In this document: positions 1 through 8,494 of the stretch, one piece after another
How positions within the stretch are numbered: the stretch's first letter is position 1
How the letters are laid out: every line of letters begins with the position of its first letter
Assembly (NCBI RefSeq): GCF_003626655.1
Contig: NZ_RBAN01000006.1
Location: forward strand, 124,001-188,000
Reading direction: 5' to 3'
DNA: 64,000 nt
DNA from: Micromonospora costi
GTDB lineage: Bacteria > Actinomycetota > Actinomycetes > Mycobacteriales > Micromonosporaceae
Notes under the pieces: generated by a model
Databases searched by the model: none
Told to the model about the DNA's origin: nothing
The model's input: the letters and a program-made list of their open reading frames with translations, nothing else
Made by a program: the position numbers and the translations under genes

Positions 1-428
1 CCGCCCAGCTCGCCGGCCTCACCGTAGACGCCGTCGACGAGAACCTCGCCGAGTGGAACTACGGCGAGTACGAGGGACGCACCACCGTGGACATCCACGA
101 GGACGACCCGCACTGGAACATCTGGACCGACGGCTGCCCCGGCGGGGAGTCGCCGGCGCAGGTCGGCGCCCGGCTGGACCGGGTGCTCGACCGCGTCGCC
201 CCCCTGCTCGACCGGGGCACCGTCGGGCTGGTCGGCCACGCGCACAGCCTGCGGGTGCTCGGCGCGCGCTGGGTCGGCCTGCCGCCGTCAGCCGGCGGGC
301 TGCTGCGCCTGGACACCGCCACCGTCAGCGTGCTCGGCCACGAGCACGGACGGCGCGTCATCCTGCACTGGAACCAGCCCGTTCCTCCGGCACCCGGGAC
401 CGCGCCCGGCCCGACGGCTCGCCACTGA
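1..428 (+). CDS. Histidine phosphatase family protein (5' end missing)
   Basis: The reading frame is open from the window edge (first full codon at 3) to the stop at 426-428. The visible part carries EWNYGEYEG, the loop that follows the phosphohistidine motif in phosphoglycerate-mutase-like phosphatases, and VGHAHSLRV, which holds the second catalytic histidine. The N-terminal RHG motif that carries the phosphorylated histidine must lie upstream of the window. The family removes phosphate from sugars, nucleotides or small acids in the cytoplasm; the substrate cannot be read from the sequence. The last 71 bases overlap the 3' end of the convergent Lrp regulator gene. The final residues are Pro/Ala-rich and probably dispensable. 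Confidence 0.8.
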   Translation, partial: AQLAGLTVDAVDENLAEWNYGEYEGRTTVDIHEDDPHWNIWTDGCPGGESPAQVGARLDRVLDRVAPLLDRGTVGLVGHAHSLRVLGARWVGLPPSAGGLLRLDTATVSVLGHEHGRRVILHWNQPVPPAPGTAPGPTARH

Positions 429-864
429 TCTTCGGCGGCCGGTTCTCGTACGGGGTGGACAGCACCACCGTCGTACGGGTGGTCACGTTCGCGGCGGTGC
501 GGATCTCCTGGAGCACCCGCTCCAGGTCCGCCGGCCCGGCCACCCGCACGAGCAGCAGGTAGAAGTCCTCCCCCGCCACCGAGTAGCACGAGTCGATCTC
601 CGGAAGGTGGGCCAGCCGTTCCGGCGCGTCGTCCGGCTGCGACGGGTCGAACGGCCGGATCGCCACGAACGCCGTCAGCGGCAGGTCCAGCGCCTCGAAC
701 GACACACGCGCCGCGTACCCCTTGATGACGCCCCGCTGCTCCAACCGGCGCACCCGCTGGTGCACGGCGGAGACCGACAGGCCCACCTTCTCCGCCAGAT
801 CCGTGTACGACAGTCGGCCGTCGGCGGTCAGCGCGGCGACGATGGCGCGGTCGGTCTCCTCCAC
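358..864 (-). CDS. Lrp/AsnC family transcriptional regulator
   Basis: A 168-residue protein with an N-terminal winged helix-turn-helix (around residues 15-50, LAEKVGLSVSAVHQRVRRLE) and a C-terminal RAM/ligand-binding domain (around residues 65-140). The family binds amino acids or related small ligands as octamers and acts as local or global regulators. I chose the GTG at 864 rather than the TTG at 873 because a TAGGTT box ends exactly 7 nt upstream, fitting a leaderless transcript as in many genes here, and because VEETDRAIV matches the usual family start. The last 25 or so residues are a polar tail beyond the usual domain end, encoded in the overlap with the convergent phosphatase gene. Its target is unknown; the acyl-CoA dehydrogenase gene upstream is a candidate. 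Confidence 0.85.
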   Translation of the reverse strand: MEETDRAIVAALTADGRLSYTDLAEKVGLSVSAVHQRVRRLEQRGVIKGYAARVSFEALDLPLTAFVAIRPFDPSQPDDAPERLAHLPEIDSCYSVAGEDFYLLLVRVAGPADLERVLQEIRTAANVTTRTTVVLSTPYENRPPKISGEPSGRARSRVPEERAGSSAG

Positions 865-979
865 GGCGTGCAACCTACCGGGAAAAACGTTCCACGGCGA
901 CGATGCGACGTGCGACGGGGCGTGCCGGGCGCGGCAGGCGCGACTAACCGCACCAGCCCCGCCACCGTCGGTCAGCCGG

Positions 980-2122
980 TCAGCCCTTCGCCAGCGCGCG
1001 CGAGATCAACAACCGCTGGATCTGGTTGGTGCCCTCGACGATCTGGAGGACCTTCGCCTCCCGCATGTACCGCTCCACCGGATGGTCCGCGACGTAGCCC
1101 GCGCCGCCGAGCACCTGGACGGCGTCCGTGGTCACCCGCATGGCCACGTCCGTGGCGAACAGCTTCGCCTTGGCCGCCTCCACCGCGTACGGCCGGCCCG
1201 CGTCGCGCAGGCGGGCGGCGGACAGCAGCAGCGCCCGCGCGGCCGAGATCTGGGTGGCGTGGTCGGCCAGGACGAACCCGAGCCCCTGGAAGTCGATGAT
1301 CGCCTGCCCGAACTGGCGGCGCTCCTTCGCGTACGCGACCGCGTAGTCCAGCGCCGCCTGGGCCAGCCCGACCGCGCAGGCCGCGATGCCCAGCCGCCCC
1401 GAGTCCAGCGCCGACATGGCGATGGTGAAACCCATCCCCTCCCCGCCGATCAGGCGCTCGGCCGGGACCCGGACGCCGTCGAACGCGATCTGCGCCACCG
1501 GCGAGGAGTGCAGGCCCATGGTTCGCTCGACGGCCTGCGGTGCCACGCCGGGCGTCCGGGGGTCGACGAGCAGGCAGGAGATCCCCTTCGCCCCCGGCCC
1601 GCCGGTGCGGCAGAAGACGTTGTAGAAGTCCGCCGACCGGGCGTGGGTGATCCACGCCTTCGTGCCCGAGACCACGTACGCGTCGCCGTCGCGCACCGCC
1701 CTCGTCGTCAGCGCCGCGGCGTCCGAGCCGCCCTGCGGCTCGGTGAGGCAGTACGCGCCCAGCAGCTCGCCGCCGATCATGTCGGGCAGCAGCTTGCGCT
1801 GCTCGTCGGTGCCGAACCGGGCCAGCGGGTAACAGGACAGGGTGTGGACGCTGACCGCCTCGGCCACCGCGAGCCAGCGGCTGGCGAGGATCTCCAGCAC
1901 CTGCACGTACACCTCGTACGGCTGCGCCGCGCCGCCGTACTCCTCCGGGTACGGCAGGCCCAGCAGCCCCGACCGGCCCAGGGTGCGCAGCACCTCGCGG
2001 GGGAACTCGCCGCGCTCCTCGAACCCGGCGACCTTCGGCGCCAGCTCCCGGTCGGCGAGATCGGTGGCGAGGTCCAGCAGGTCGCGGGCCTCGTCGGTGG
2101 GAAGGATCCGGTCGACAGTCAT
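980..2122 (-). CDS. Acyl-CoA dehydrogenase
   Basis: A 380-residue FAD-dependent acyl-CoA dehydrogenase of usual length, with N-terminal helical, middle beta (YCLTEPQGGSDAA, flavin-contacting) and C-terminal helical domains. The C-terminal IVEGTNQIQ carries the glutamate that acts as catalytic base in many family members. It removes two hydrogens from the alpha and beta carbons of an acyl-CoA and passes electrons to ETF. Chain length or branching preference (butyryl, isovaleryl or 2-methyl types) cannot be assigned by eye. The start ATG overlaps the stop of the upstream M24 peptidase gene in an ATGA junction, so the two are translationally coupled. Confidence 0.9.
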   Translation of the reverse strand: MTVDRILPTDEARDLLDLATDLADRELAPKVAGFEERGEFPREVLRTLGRSGLLGLPYPEEYGGAAQPYEVYVQVLEILASRWLAVAEAVSVHTLSCYPLARFGTDEQRKLLPDMIGGELLGAYCLTEPQGGSDAAALTTRAVRDGDAYVVSGTKAWITHARSADFYNVFCRTGGPGAKGISCLLVDPRTPGVAPQAVERTMGLHSSPVAQIAFDGVRVPAERLIGGEGMGFTIAMSALDSGRLGIAACAVGLAQAALDYAVAYAKERRQFGQAIIDFQGLGFVLADHATQISAARALLLSAARLRDAGRPYAVEAAKAKLFATDVAMRVTTDAVQVLGGAGYVADHPVERYMREAKVLQIVEGTNQIQRLLISRALAKG

Positions 2123-3234
2123 AGCGCGATGAGCTCCGTGGGGGTGGTGTTGAGCCGTCGGACGCCGTCCGCCGTGCAGACGACGATGTCCTCGATCCGG
2201 GCGCCGTGCCGCCCGGCGAGGTAGATGCCCGGTTCGATCGAGAACGCCATGCCGGGCTCCAGCGGGCGCGAGTTGCCCGAGACCACGTACGGCTCCTCGT
2301 GGCCGTCCAGGCCGATGCCGTGGCCCGTGCGGTGCAGGAAGGCCGCGCCGTAGCCCGCGTCGGCGATGATGTTCCGGGCGACCGCGTCGACGGCCTCGGC
2401 GCTCATCCCGGGGCGTACGGCCGTCACCGCGGCGCGCTGCGCCTCCCACAGCACGTCGTAGTAGTCACTGAACTCGGCCGGCGCCGGCCCGCCCGCCACG
2501 TACGTGCGGGTGCAGTCGGAGCGGTAACCCGAGGGCATGGTGCCGCCGATGTCCACCACGACCGGCTCACCGGCGCCGATCGGGCGGTCGGAGGTGTCGT
2601 GGTGGGGGCTCGCGCCGTTGGGGCCGGCCGCCACGATCACGAAGTCGACGCGCACGTGCCCGGCCGCGCGGATGGCCGTCGCGATGTCGACGGCCACCTC
2701 GGCCTCGGTGCGGCCCGGACGCAGCCACTCCCCCATCCGCCGGTGCACGGCGTCGATCGCCTCGGCTGCCTCGGCCAGCGCCGCGACCTCGGCCGGGGAC
2801 TTGCGGACGCGCAGCTCGCCCAGCACCTCGCCGGCAAGCCCCTGCCGCACGCCGGGCAACGCGTCACGCAGCGCGAGGACCTGCTCGGCCCACATCCGGT
2901 CGGCCAGCCCGACCGTGGCCACCGGCCCGCCGAGCGCCGCGGCGACCAGCGGGTACGGGTCACTGCCGTCGGCGTGCTCGACGATGCGGACGCCGGTGGC
3001 CGGCGCGGGGGACGCCTCCGCGGCGGACCGCTCGAGGGCTGGCACGATGAGTGTCGGCTCGCCCTCGGCGGGGAGCACGAGGCACGTGAGCCGCTCGCTG
3101 ACCCGGGCGTCGTAGCCGGTCAGGTAGCGCAGGTCGGAGCCGGGGGTGAGCAGCAGTGCGTCCAGCCCGGCCGCGGCGGTGGCGCGGCGGGCGGCGACCA
3201 GCCGCTCCGGCGGATAGAGCTCGTCGGTTCCCAC
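2119..3234 (-). CDS. M24 family metallopeptidase (Xaa-Pro dipeptidase type)
   Basis: A 371-residue protein with a creatinase/prolidase N-terminal domain (residues 1-130) and a C-terminal pita-bread catalytic domain. The two-metal ligands are visible as VVVDIGGTM (Asp), SDCTRTY (Asp), HRTGHGIGLDGHE (His) and the later SIEPGIY and ARIEDIV glutamates. The family cleaves dipeptides or N-terminal residues before proline. The GTG start at 3234 lies 7 nt after a TAAGCT box, suggesting a leaderless mRNA. It is the first gene of a two-gene unit with the acyl-CoA dehydrogenase; why a peptidase is coupled to a beta-oxidation enzyme is not obvious, although the pairing may reflect amino-acid catabolism. 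Confidence 0.9.
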   Translation of the reverse strand: MGTDELYPPERLVAARRATAAAGLDALLLTPGSDLRYLTGYDARVSERLTCLVLPAEGEPTLIVPALERSAAEASPAPATGVRIVEHADGSDPYPLVAAALGGPVATVGLADRMWAEQVLALRDALPGVRQGLAGEVLGELRVRKSPAEVAALAEAAEAIDAVHRRMGEWLRPGRTEAEVAVDIATAIRAAGHVRVDFVIVAAGPNGASPHHDTSDRPIGAGEPVVVDIGGTMPSGYRSDCTRTYVAGGPAPAEFSDYYDVLWEAQRAAVTAVRPGMSAEAVDAVARNIIADAGYGAAFLHRTGHGIGLDGHEEPYVVSGNSRPLEPGMAFSIEPGIYLAGRHGARIEDIVVCTADGVRRLNTTPTELIAL

Positions 3235-3319
3235 GCCCGTCAGCTTAACGGTCGTTTGGGGGCCGACCTAGCCTGACCGGCGCGTCGGGAAGCGCTCTCC
3301 GATTCATCGAGTGGCATCG

Positions 3320-3349
3320 TTGACTCCGACAGTTAACACTCTTTAAGAT
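3320..3349 (+). promoter_or_regulatory. Predicted promoter of the chitinase gene
   Basis: TTGACT at 3320-3325 and TAAGAT at 3344-3349 form a close match to a housekeeping -35/-10 pair with an 18-bp spacer. The spacer contains GTTAAC and the area is unusually AT-rich for this genome. It would give a 5' UTR of about 115 nt. No classic chitinase direct repeat was recognised. Confidence 0.5.
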
Positions 3350-3469
3350 TTGGCAACCTCGAGGCGACCACCCCTGTCCCACCCGTACGCCCGGCCCGGC
3401 GGCCCCCGATCCGTTCACCGTCGGGCGGTGGTGGCACGGCACCGCAACCCGTCCACGGGAAGGCCCTCG

Positions 3470-4843
3470 ATGTCCTCACCACGTCCCCGCCGCTCGGCCC
3501 TCGCGGCCGGCCTGCTCGCGCTGGCCACCGCCGGCGCCACCCTCGCCCTGTCGCCCGCCGCCGCCGAGGCCGCGGTGCTGCCCAACAACTTCAAGAGCGT
3601 CGGCTACATGCCGTCCTGGAGCGGCGACGTCAACGCCATCCAGTACGGCAAGCTCACCCACATCAACTACGCCTTCGTGCTCCCCACCAGCAGCGGCGGC
3701 CTCAACCCCGTCGAGAACCCCGGCAAGCTCTCCCAGTTGGTGTCGCTCGGGCACGCCAACAACGTCAAGGTGTCCATCGCGATCGGCGGCTGGAACGACG
3801 GCAACGACTCCGCGTTCGAAGCGCTGGCCGCGAACTCCGGGACCCGCACCACGTTCGTCAACAACGTGGTCAACTTCGTCAACCAGTACAACCTCGACGG
3901 CGTCGACATGGACTGGGAGTACCCGGATCCGGGCACCTCCGCCACCAACTACAGCCTGCTCATGTCCCAGCTCGGCAGCGCCCTGCACAGCCGGGGCAAA
4001 CTGCTCACCGCCGCCGTGGTCTCCGAGGGCTACTACGTGCAGGGCGTGCCGACCGCCGTGTTCGGCTCCGTCGACTGGCTCAACATCATGGCGTACGACG
4101 GCGGCAGCCCGCACGCCAACTACGACTGGTCGATCAACGCGGTGAACGGGTGGAAGGCGCGCGGCCTGCCGGCCGGCAAGGCGGTGCTCGGGGTGCCCTT
4201 CTACAGCCGCCCCGGCTACTACACCTACTCGGCGCTCGTGGGCATGGACCCGGCCAACGCCAACCGGGACTGCACCACGGTCGGCGGCGTCCAGCAGTGC
4301 TACAACGGCGTCCCGACCGTGAAGCGCAAGACCCAGTGGGCTCTGGCCAACGCCGGCGGGATGATGAACTGGGAACTGTCGCAGGACCGCAACGACGGCA
4401 CCTCTCTGGTGAGCGCCATCTACGACACCGTGATGGGCGGCGGCACCCCGCCGCCGAGCGGGCGGACCGGCCAGATCACCGGGATCGCCGGCAAATGCGT
4501 CGACGTGGCCTCGGCCAGCACCGCCAACGGCACCGCGATCCAGCTCTGGACGTGCAACGGCACCACCGCCCAGCGCTGGACCGTCGGCGGCGACGGCACC
4601 CTGCGGGCGCTCGGCAAGTGCGCCGACGTCGCCAGCGGCGGCACGGCCAACGGCACCAAGGTCCAGCTCTGGGACTGCAACGGGAGCGGCGCGCAGGTCT
4701 GGCAGGCCCAGTCAAACGGCACGCTGCGCAACCCGCAGTCGAACAAGTGCCTGGACGCCACCGACAACAGCTCCGCCGACGGCACCCGGCTGCAGATCTG
4801 GGACTGCTTCGGCGGCGCCAACCAGCGGTGGGTCCTGCCCTGA
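3470..4843 (+). CDS. Secreted GH18 chitinase with C-terminal ricin-type lectin domain
   Basis: A 457-residue exoenzyme. Residues 1-36 form a Sec signal peptide ending near AAAEAA. A GH18 catalytic domain follows (to about residue 325) with the diagnostic DGVDMDWEYP motif, whose last acidic residue is the proton donor, and MNWELSQD near its end. The C-terminal part (about 335-457) is a beta-trefoil CBM13/ricin B module with three repeats ending in QRW, QVW and QRW. The enzyme should hydrolyse chitin outside the cell, with the lectin module anchoring it to polysaccharide. The ATG at 3470 is preceded by GGGAAGG, and it places the signal peptide correctly; an upstream in-frame extension was rejected. 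The gene has its own promoter and stands alone. Confidence 0.93.
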   Translation: MSSPRPRRSALAAGLLALATAGATLALSPAAAEAAVLPNNFKSVGYMPSWSGDVNAIQYGKLTHINYAFVLPTSSGGLNPVENPGKLSQLVSLGHANNVKVSIAIGGWNDGNDSAFEALAANSGTRTTFVNNVVNFVNQYNLDGVDMDWEYPDPGTSATNYSLLMSQLGSALHSRGKLLTAAVVSEGYYVQGVPTAVFGSVDWLNIMAYDGGSPHANYDWSINAVNGWKARGLPAGKAVLGVPFYSRPGYYTYSALVGMDPANANRDCTTVGGVQQCYNGVPTVKRKTQWALANAGGMMNWELSQDRNDGTSLVSAIYDTVMGGGTPPPSGRTGQITGIAGKCVDVASASTANGTAIQLWTCNGTTAQRWTVGGDGTLRALGKCADVASGGTANGTKVQLWDCNGSGAQVWQAQSNGTLRNPQSNKCLDATDNSSADGTRLQIWDCFGGANQRWVLP

Positions 4844-4866
4844 TCCTCGCCGCGGGAGCGGATCAG
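4840..4866. terminator. Weak inverted repeat between convergent genes
   Basis: CTGATCC at 4840-4846 and GGATCAG at 4860-4866 pair across a 13-nt loop. The repeat overlaps the chitinase stop codon and reaches the end of the convergent HxlR-peroxiredoxin gene. It is a short stem without a T-tract, so a terminator role is only a suggestion. Confidence 0.3.
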
Positions 4867-5744
4867 ACCGGCCGGCTACGGTGGACGAGGTCGAGCATCT
4901 CGTCCACCGAGCCGGCCGGGTCGGTCACCGGGAACTGGACGGCACGCACGACGGCACCCGGGTCGACGAGCAGGGTCAGCCTCTTGAACCGCTCCACCCC
5001 GCCGGCGCGGAACGTCGGCAGGAGCAACCCGGCGGCGAGGCGGCCGTCGGAGTCCGACAGGAGCGGGAACGGAAGCCGGGCGTACGCGGCGAATCCGGCG
5101 AGTTGATCCGGCCGCTGGGTGCTCACCCCGCGGACCTCGGCGCCGGCGGCGCGCAGGGCCGGATACCGGTCGGCGTACGTGGTGGACTCCAGCGTGCAGC
5201 CGCGCGCACCGGGGATGTCCCCCCAGCCCGGCGGGTAGCCGTCGGCGTCCGGCGCGTACGCCCCGGGGAAGAAGTAGAGGACCGTCCACTCGCCGGCGGC
5301 GGACAGCGCGACGGGACGAGTGTCGGCTCCGGCCAGGGCGACCTCCGGCAGCCGCCGCCCGACGAGGCCGTGCACCCGCCGCGCCTCGGGCGAGCCGGCC
5401 TCGGCGGTCGCCGTGAGCTCCCCGTCGCCCATCAGGTGCCGCGTCCCCCAGTCCTGCAACGCCATCAGCACCGGGAGCAGGCCCTCGCCCTTGCGGGTGA
5501 GCAGGTAGTCGAAGCGCGGCGGGTGCTGCGAGTAGGGCCGCTTCTCGAGCACCCCGTGGGCCACCAGCGCGGCCAGCCGCTCGGTCAGCGCCCGCCGGCT
5601 GACCCCCAGCTCGCGCTGGAGCGGGTCGAAGCGGGTCGTCCCGCCGGCGACGTCACGCACGATGAGGAACGTCCACCAGTCGCCGAGGACGCCCAGCGCC
5701 TGCGCGATGCCGCAGTCCGCGTCCGCGAGATCCGCCCGCCGCAC
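4863..5744 (-). CDS. HxlR transcriptional regulator fused to a peroxiredoxin-like domain
   Basis: A 293-residue fusion. Residues 1-108 are an HxlR/MarR-type winged helix (CGIAQALGVLGDWWTFLIVRD, then ELGVSRRALTERLAALV). Residues 125-285 are a BCP/AhpC-type redoxin domain (VLYFFPG, then GARGCTLE with the expected peroxidatic cysteine 183, then LPFPLLSDSDG). The protein has only two cysteines: Cys11, at the conserved N-terminal position that senses oxidants in HypR-like HxlR proteins, and Cys183. The GTG start is preceded by GGAGGTG. It is divergent from an MFS exporter gene, and an inverted repeat in between could be its operator. I infer an oxidant or electrophile sensor whose own peroxidase domain detects or clears the signal. 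Similar fusions may exist in other actinobacteria. Confidence 0.85.
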   Translation of the reverse strand: MRRADLADADCGIAQALGVLGDWWTFLIVRDVAGGTTRFDPLQRELGVSRRALTERLAALVAHGVLEKRPYSQHPPRFDYLLTRKGEGLLPVLMALQDWGTRHLMGDGELTATAEAGSPEARRVHGLVGRRLPEVALAGADTRPVALSAAGEWTVLYFFPGAYAPDADGYPPGWGDIPGARGCTLESTTYADRYPALRAAGAEVRGVSTQRPDQLAGFAAYARLPFPLLSDSDGRLAAGLLLPTFRAGGVERFKRLTLLVDPGAVVRAVQFPVTDPAGSVDEMLDLVHRSRPV

Positions 5745-5773
5745 AGCCCACCTCCGCTGGTCCCGTCCGCTTC

Positions 5774-5799
5774 GACTATAGTCCGTTTCAAATTGGAAC
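5774..5799. promoter_or_regulatory. Divergent control region with two palindromes, candidate HxlR operator
   Basis: GACTATAGTC at 5774-5783 is a perfect palindrome and contains a TATAGT box readable on both strands. GTTTC-AAATT-GGAAC at 5785-5799 is an inverted repeat with one mismatch, of the size usually bound by HxlR dimers. They lie between the regulator gene (minus) and the MFS gene (plus). Confidence 0.45.
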
Positions 5800-5827
5800 T
5801 CGCTGGCTCGTACGGGGACGGGGGCGG

Positions 5828-7105
5828 ATGACGATGGACGTCCGAACGGGAGCCGGGGTGTTCTGGCGCTGGTGGACCGCCGGCACGACCAGCCTGGTCG
5901 GGTCGGCGGTCGGCGCCGTGGCGCTACCGCTCACCGCGCTGACCGTGCTCGACGCGAGCCCGTTCGAGATGGGCCTGATCGCCGCGGCGAGCTACGCGGC
6001 CTGGATCGTGATCGGCCTGCCCGCCGGAGTCATCGCACAACGACTGCCGCTGCGCGGCACCCAGGTCGGCGCCGACCTGGCCCGGGCGGTGGCCGTCGCC
6101 TCCGTCCCGCTCGCCTGGTGGTGGGGCCAGCTCAGCGTCGCCCACCTGGTGGTCACCGCGCTCGTGGTCAGCTTCGCCAACGTGCTGTTCGACGTGGCGA
6201 ACTCCACCTTCCTGCCGAGCATCGTCGAACGCGAGAAGCTCCAGTCACGCAACAGCCTTACCTCCGCCACCCACGCCGCCACCCAGCTCAGCGGCCCGTC
6301 GCTCGGCGGCATCGCCGTACAGGTGCTGGGCGCGGTGCCGACGCTGCTGGTGGACGCGGCCAGCTACCTGATCTCGGCGGCGCTGCTGCGGACCCTGCCG
6401 GCCCGCCGGGTCGAGACGCCCGATCGCTGGCCGCCGATGCACGAGTTGATCCGCGAGGGCTGGCGCTTCGTCGCGCGCCATCCGGTGATGGGCCCCAGCA
6501 TGTGGGCGGCCACCGCGGTCAACTTCGTCTGCGGCGCCCAGCTCGCGCTCTACCCCCTCTACCTGGTCCGCGAGTTGCACGCCCCCGCCGGCCTGGTCGG
6601 CGTGCTCCTCGCCGTCGAGGGTGTCGGCTCGCTGCTCGGCGCGACGCTCACCCCGCGGTTCACCGGACGGGTCGGCACGGCCCGCGCGCTGGTCGTCGCC
6701 TGCCTGGTGGCCGTCGTCGGGGCGTTCGTCATCCCGCTGGGCTCCGGCTGGCCCGCGTACCTGGCCTTCGCGGTCGGCAACGTGGTCTTCGCCGGCGGCG
6801 TCGTGGTGCTCAGCGTGACCACCCGCACCTACCGGCAGACCGCCAGCCCGCCCGAGCTGCTCTCCCGGGTGATGGCCACCGTCCGGTTCGTCTCGTGGGG
6901 CGCCATCCCGGTCGGCGGTCTGGTCGCGGGCGCGCTGGCCGGCCTCCTCGGCGCCCGGGTCACGCTGCTGGTGTTCGCCGCCGCGGTCGTCTGCGCCCCG
7001 CTGGCACTGCTGCTCTCCCCCGTACGGCGGCTGCGCGACCTCACCGACCACGACCGCGCGGCCGGCGCGGAACCCGAGCGCGACCCGGTTCCGGCTGCCC
7101 GCTGA
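5828..7105 (+). CDS. MFS transporter, probable drug or metabolite exporter
   Basis: A 425-residue protein with about twelve hydrophobic segments and the DHA3/enterobactin-exporter-like loop FANVLFDVANSTFLPSIV plus SRNSLTSATHAATQLSGPSLGG, typical of proton-driven exporters. The C-terminal tail is short and charged. A second in-frame ATG lies two codons downstream; the first was kept. It is divergent from the HxlR-peroxiredoxin regulator, so control by that protein is likely. The substrate cannot be inferred. Confidence 0.88.
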   Translation: MTMDVRTGAGVFWRWWTAGTTSLVGSAVGAVALPLTALTVLDASPFEMGLIAAASYAAWIVIGLPAGVIAQRLPLRGTQVGADLARAVAVASVPLAWWWGQLSVAHLVVTALVVSFANVLFDVANSTFLPSIVEREKLQSRNSLTSATHAATQLSGPSLGGIAVQVLGAVPTLLVDAASYLISAALLRTLPARRVETPDRWPPMHELIREGWRFVARHPVMGPSMWAATAVNFVCGAQLALYPLYLVRELHAPAGLVGVLLAVEGVGSLLGATLTPRFTGRVGTARALVVACLVAVVGAFVIPLGSGWPAYLAFAVGNVVFAGGVVVLSVTTRTYRQTASPPELLSRVMATVRFVSWGAIPVGGLVAGALAGLLGARVTLLVFAAAVVCAPLALLLSPVRRLRDLTDHDRAAGAEPERDPVPAAR

Positions 7106-7170
7106 CCCAACCGTCGATAGCCTGGTACGGGGTGCCCGCAGCGGCGCCCACGACCCGGGAAGGACCGACG

Positions 7171-7401
7171 GTGGCCGACGACCCGAACCGGCACGCGACG
7201 CGCCGGCGACGGCAGCTGTGGGCCGGTGTGCTCGCCCTCGCCGGCCTCGTGCTGCTGGTCGTCGGGCTGACGGTGGCCCATGGTGTCGCGGCCTGGATCG
7301 AGGTCGTCGTCGCGGTCGTCCTCCTGCTCACCAGCTACCTGGTGCAGACCCTGGCCCGCCGGGAGACGGTCTACCGCGGCCGCGGCGACGACCGGCGCTG
7401 A
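7171..7401 (+). CDS. Small two-segment membrane protein
   Basis: A 76-residue protein: a charged N-terminus with RHATRRRR, two hydrophobic stretches (about residues 17-36 and 39-58) and a basic C-terminal tail. I do not recognise a family. The GTG at 7171 is preceded by GGGAAGGA at good spacing. A TAGCCT box at 7118-7123 could start the transcript near 7131; an in-frame GTG at 7132 is an alternative start that would add 13 residues. Codon use matches its neighbours. Confidence 0.7.
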   Translation: MADDPNRHATRRRRQLWAGVLALAGLVLLVVGLTVAHGVAAWIEVVVAVVLLLTSYLVQTLARRETVYRGRGDDRR

Positions 7402-7471
7402 CCGGACCACGCCGGCCCACCCGTACGTGGGGTGCTGTCGTTCGTCGGTGGGCTGTGCCAGGCTGTCCCGC

Positions 7472-8392
7472 GTGGCACACCGACCCCCGATCCTGCTGAT
7501 CGACTCCCCGAGCCTCTACTTCCGGGCCTACTTCGGGATCCCCGAGTCCGCGGCCCGGGCCGAGGACGGCACCCCGGTCAACGCGGTGCGCGGCTTCCTC
7601 GACATGCTCGCGACCCTGATCCGCACCCGCCGGCCCGACCGGATGGTCTGCGCGCTGGACCACGACTGGCGGCCCGAGTGGCGGGTGGCGCTGCTGCCGT
7701 CGTACAAGGCGCACCGGCTGGCCCCCGAGGGCGGCGAGGTGGTGCCCGACACGCTCACCCCGCAGGTTCCGGTGATCCTCGACGTGCTCGCCGCGATCGG
7801 CATCACCACCACGGGTGCGGCCGGCTACGAGGCCGACGACGTGCTCGGCACCCTCTCGGTCACCCAACCGGCCCCGGTCGAGGTGGTCTCCGGCGACCGC
7901 GACCTGTTCCAGCTGGTCGACGACGACCGGCCGGTCCGCCTGCTCTACGTGGGGCGGGGCGTCGCCAAGCTGGAGGCCTGCGACGACGCCGCGGTCCGCA
8001 CCCGCTACGGCGTACCCGCCAACCGCTACGCCGACTTCGCGGCCCTCCGCGGCGACCCGAGCGACGGGCTGCCCGGCGTGCCCGGCGTGGGCGAGAAGAC
8101 GGCCGCGCGTCTCATCGAGCGCTACGGCGACCTCGCCGGCATCCTCACCGCTCTCGACGATCCCCGGTCCGGTTTCGCCCCTGGCCTACGCGCCAAGCTC
8201 GCCGGCGCCCGCGACTACCTGGCGGTGGCCCCGAAGGTCGTCCGGGTGGCCCTGGACGTGCCCCTGCCGGACCTGCCCACCGCCCTGCCGAGCGCACCGG
8301 TCGACCCGGAGGGCCTGCTGGACCTCGCCCGCCGCTGGAACCTCGCCGGCTCGACGCGCCGGCTGGTCGACGCGCTCGCCGAACACCCCTGA
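7472..8392 (+). CDS. 5'-3' exonuclease (PolA N-terminal domain family)
   Basis: A 306-residue stand-alone 5'-nuclease. The N-terminus LLIDSPSLYFRAYFG carries the first metal-binding Asp. GYEADDVLGTL and VVSGDRDLFQLV carry further acidic metal ligands. DPSDGLPGVPGVGEKTAARLIERYG is the helix-hairpin-helix that binds DNA behind the flap. The family removes 5' flaps or RNA primers during replication and repair and can substitute in part for the PolA domain. The GTG start sits 7 nt after a weak CAGGCT box, and it removes an implausible upstream extension. Confidence 0.9.
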   Translation: MAHRPPILLIDSPSLYFRAYFGIPESAARAEDGTPVNAVRGFLDMLATLIRTRRPDRMVCALDHDWRPEWRVALLPSYKAHRLAPEGGEVVPDTLTPQVPVILDVLAAIGITTTGAAGYEADDVLGTLSVTQPAPVEVVSGDRDLFQLVDDDRPVRLLYVGRGVAKLEACDDAAVRTRYGVPANRYADFAALRGDPSDGLPGVPGVGEKTAARLIERYGDLAGILTALDDPRSGFAPGLRAKLAGARDYLAVAPKVVRVALDVPLPDLPTALPSAPVDPEGLLDLARRWNLAGSTRRLVDALAEHP

Positions 8393-8494
8393 CGCCCGTC
8401 GCGCCGCGCGGCCCCGCGGCTGACCGCCGGTCGGCCGGTCACCGGCTCGAGCCGCGCCGGCCGCCGGTCGGCCGCCATCGGCCCGCGGGCCCTG

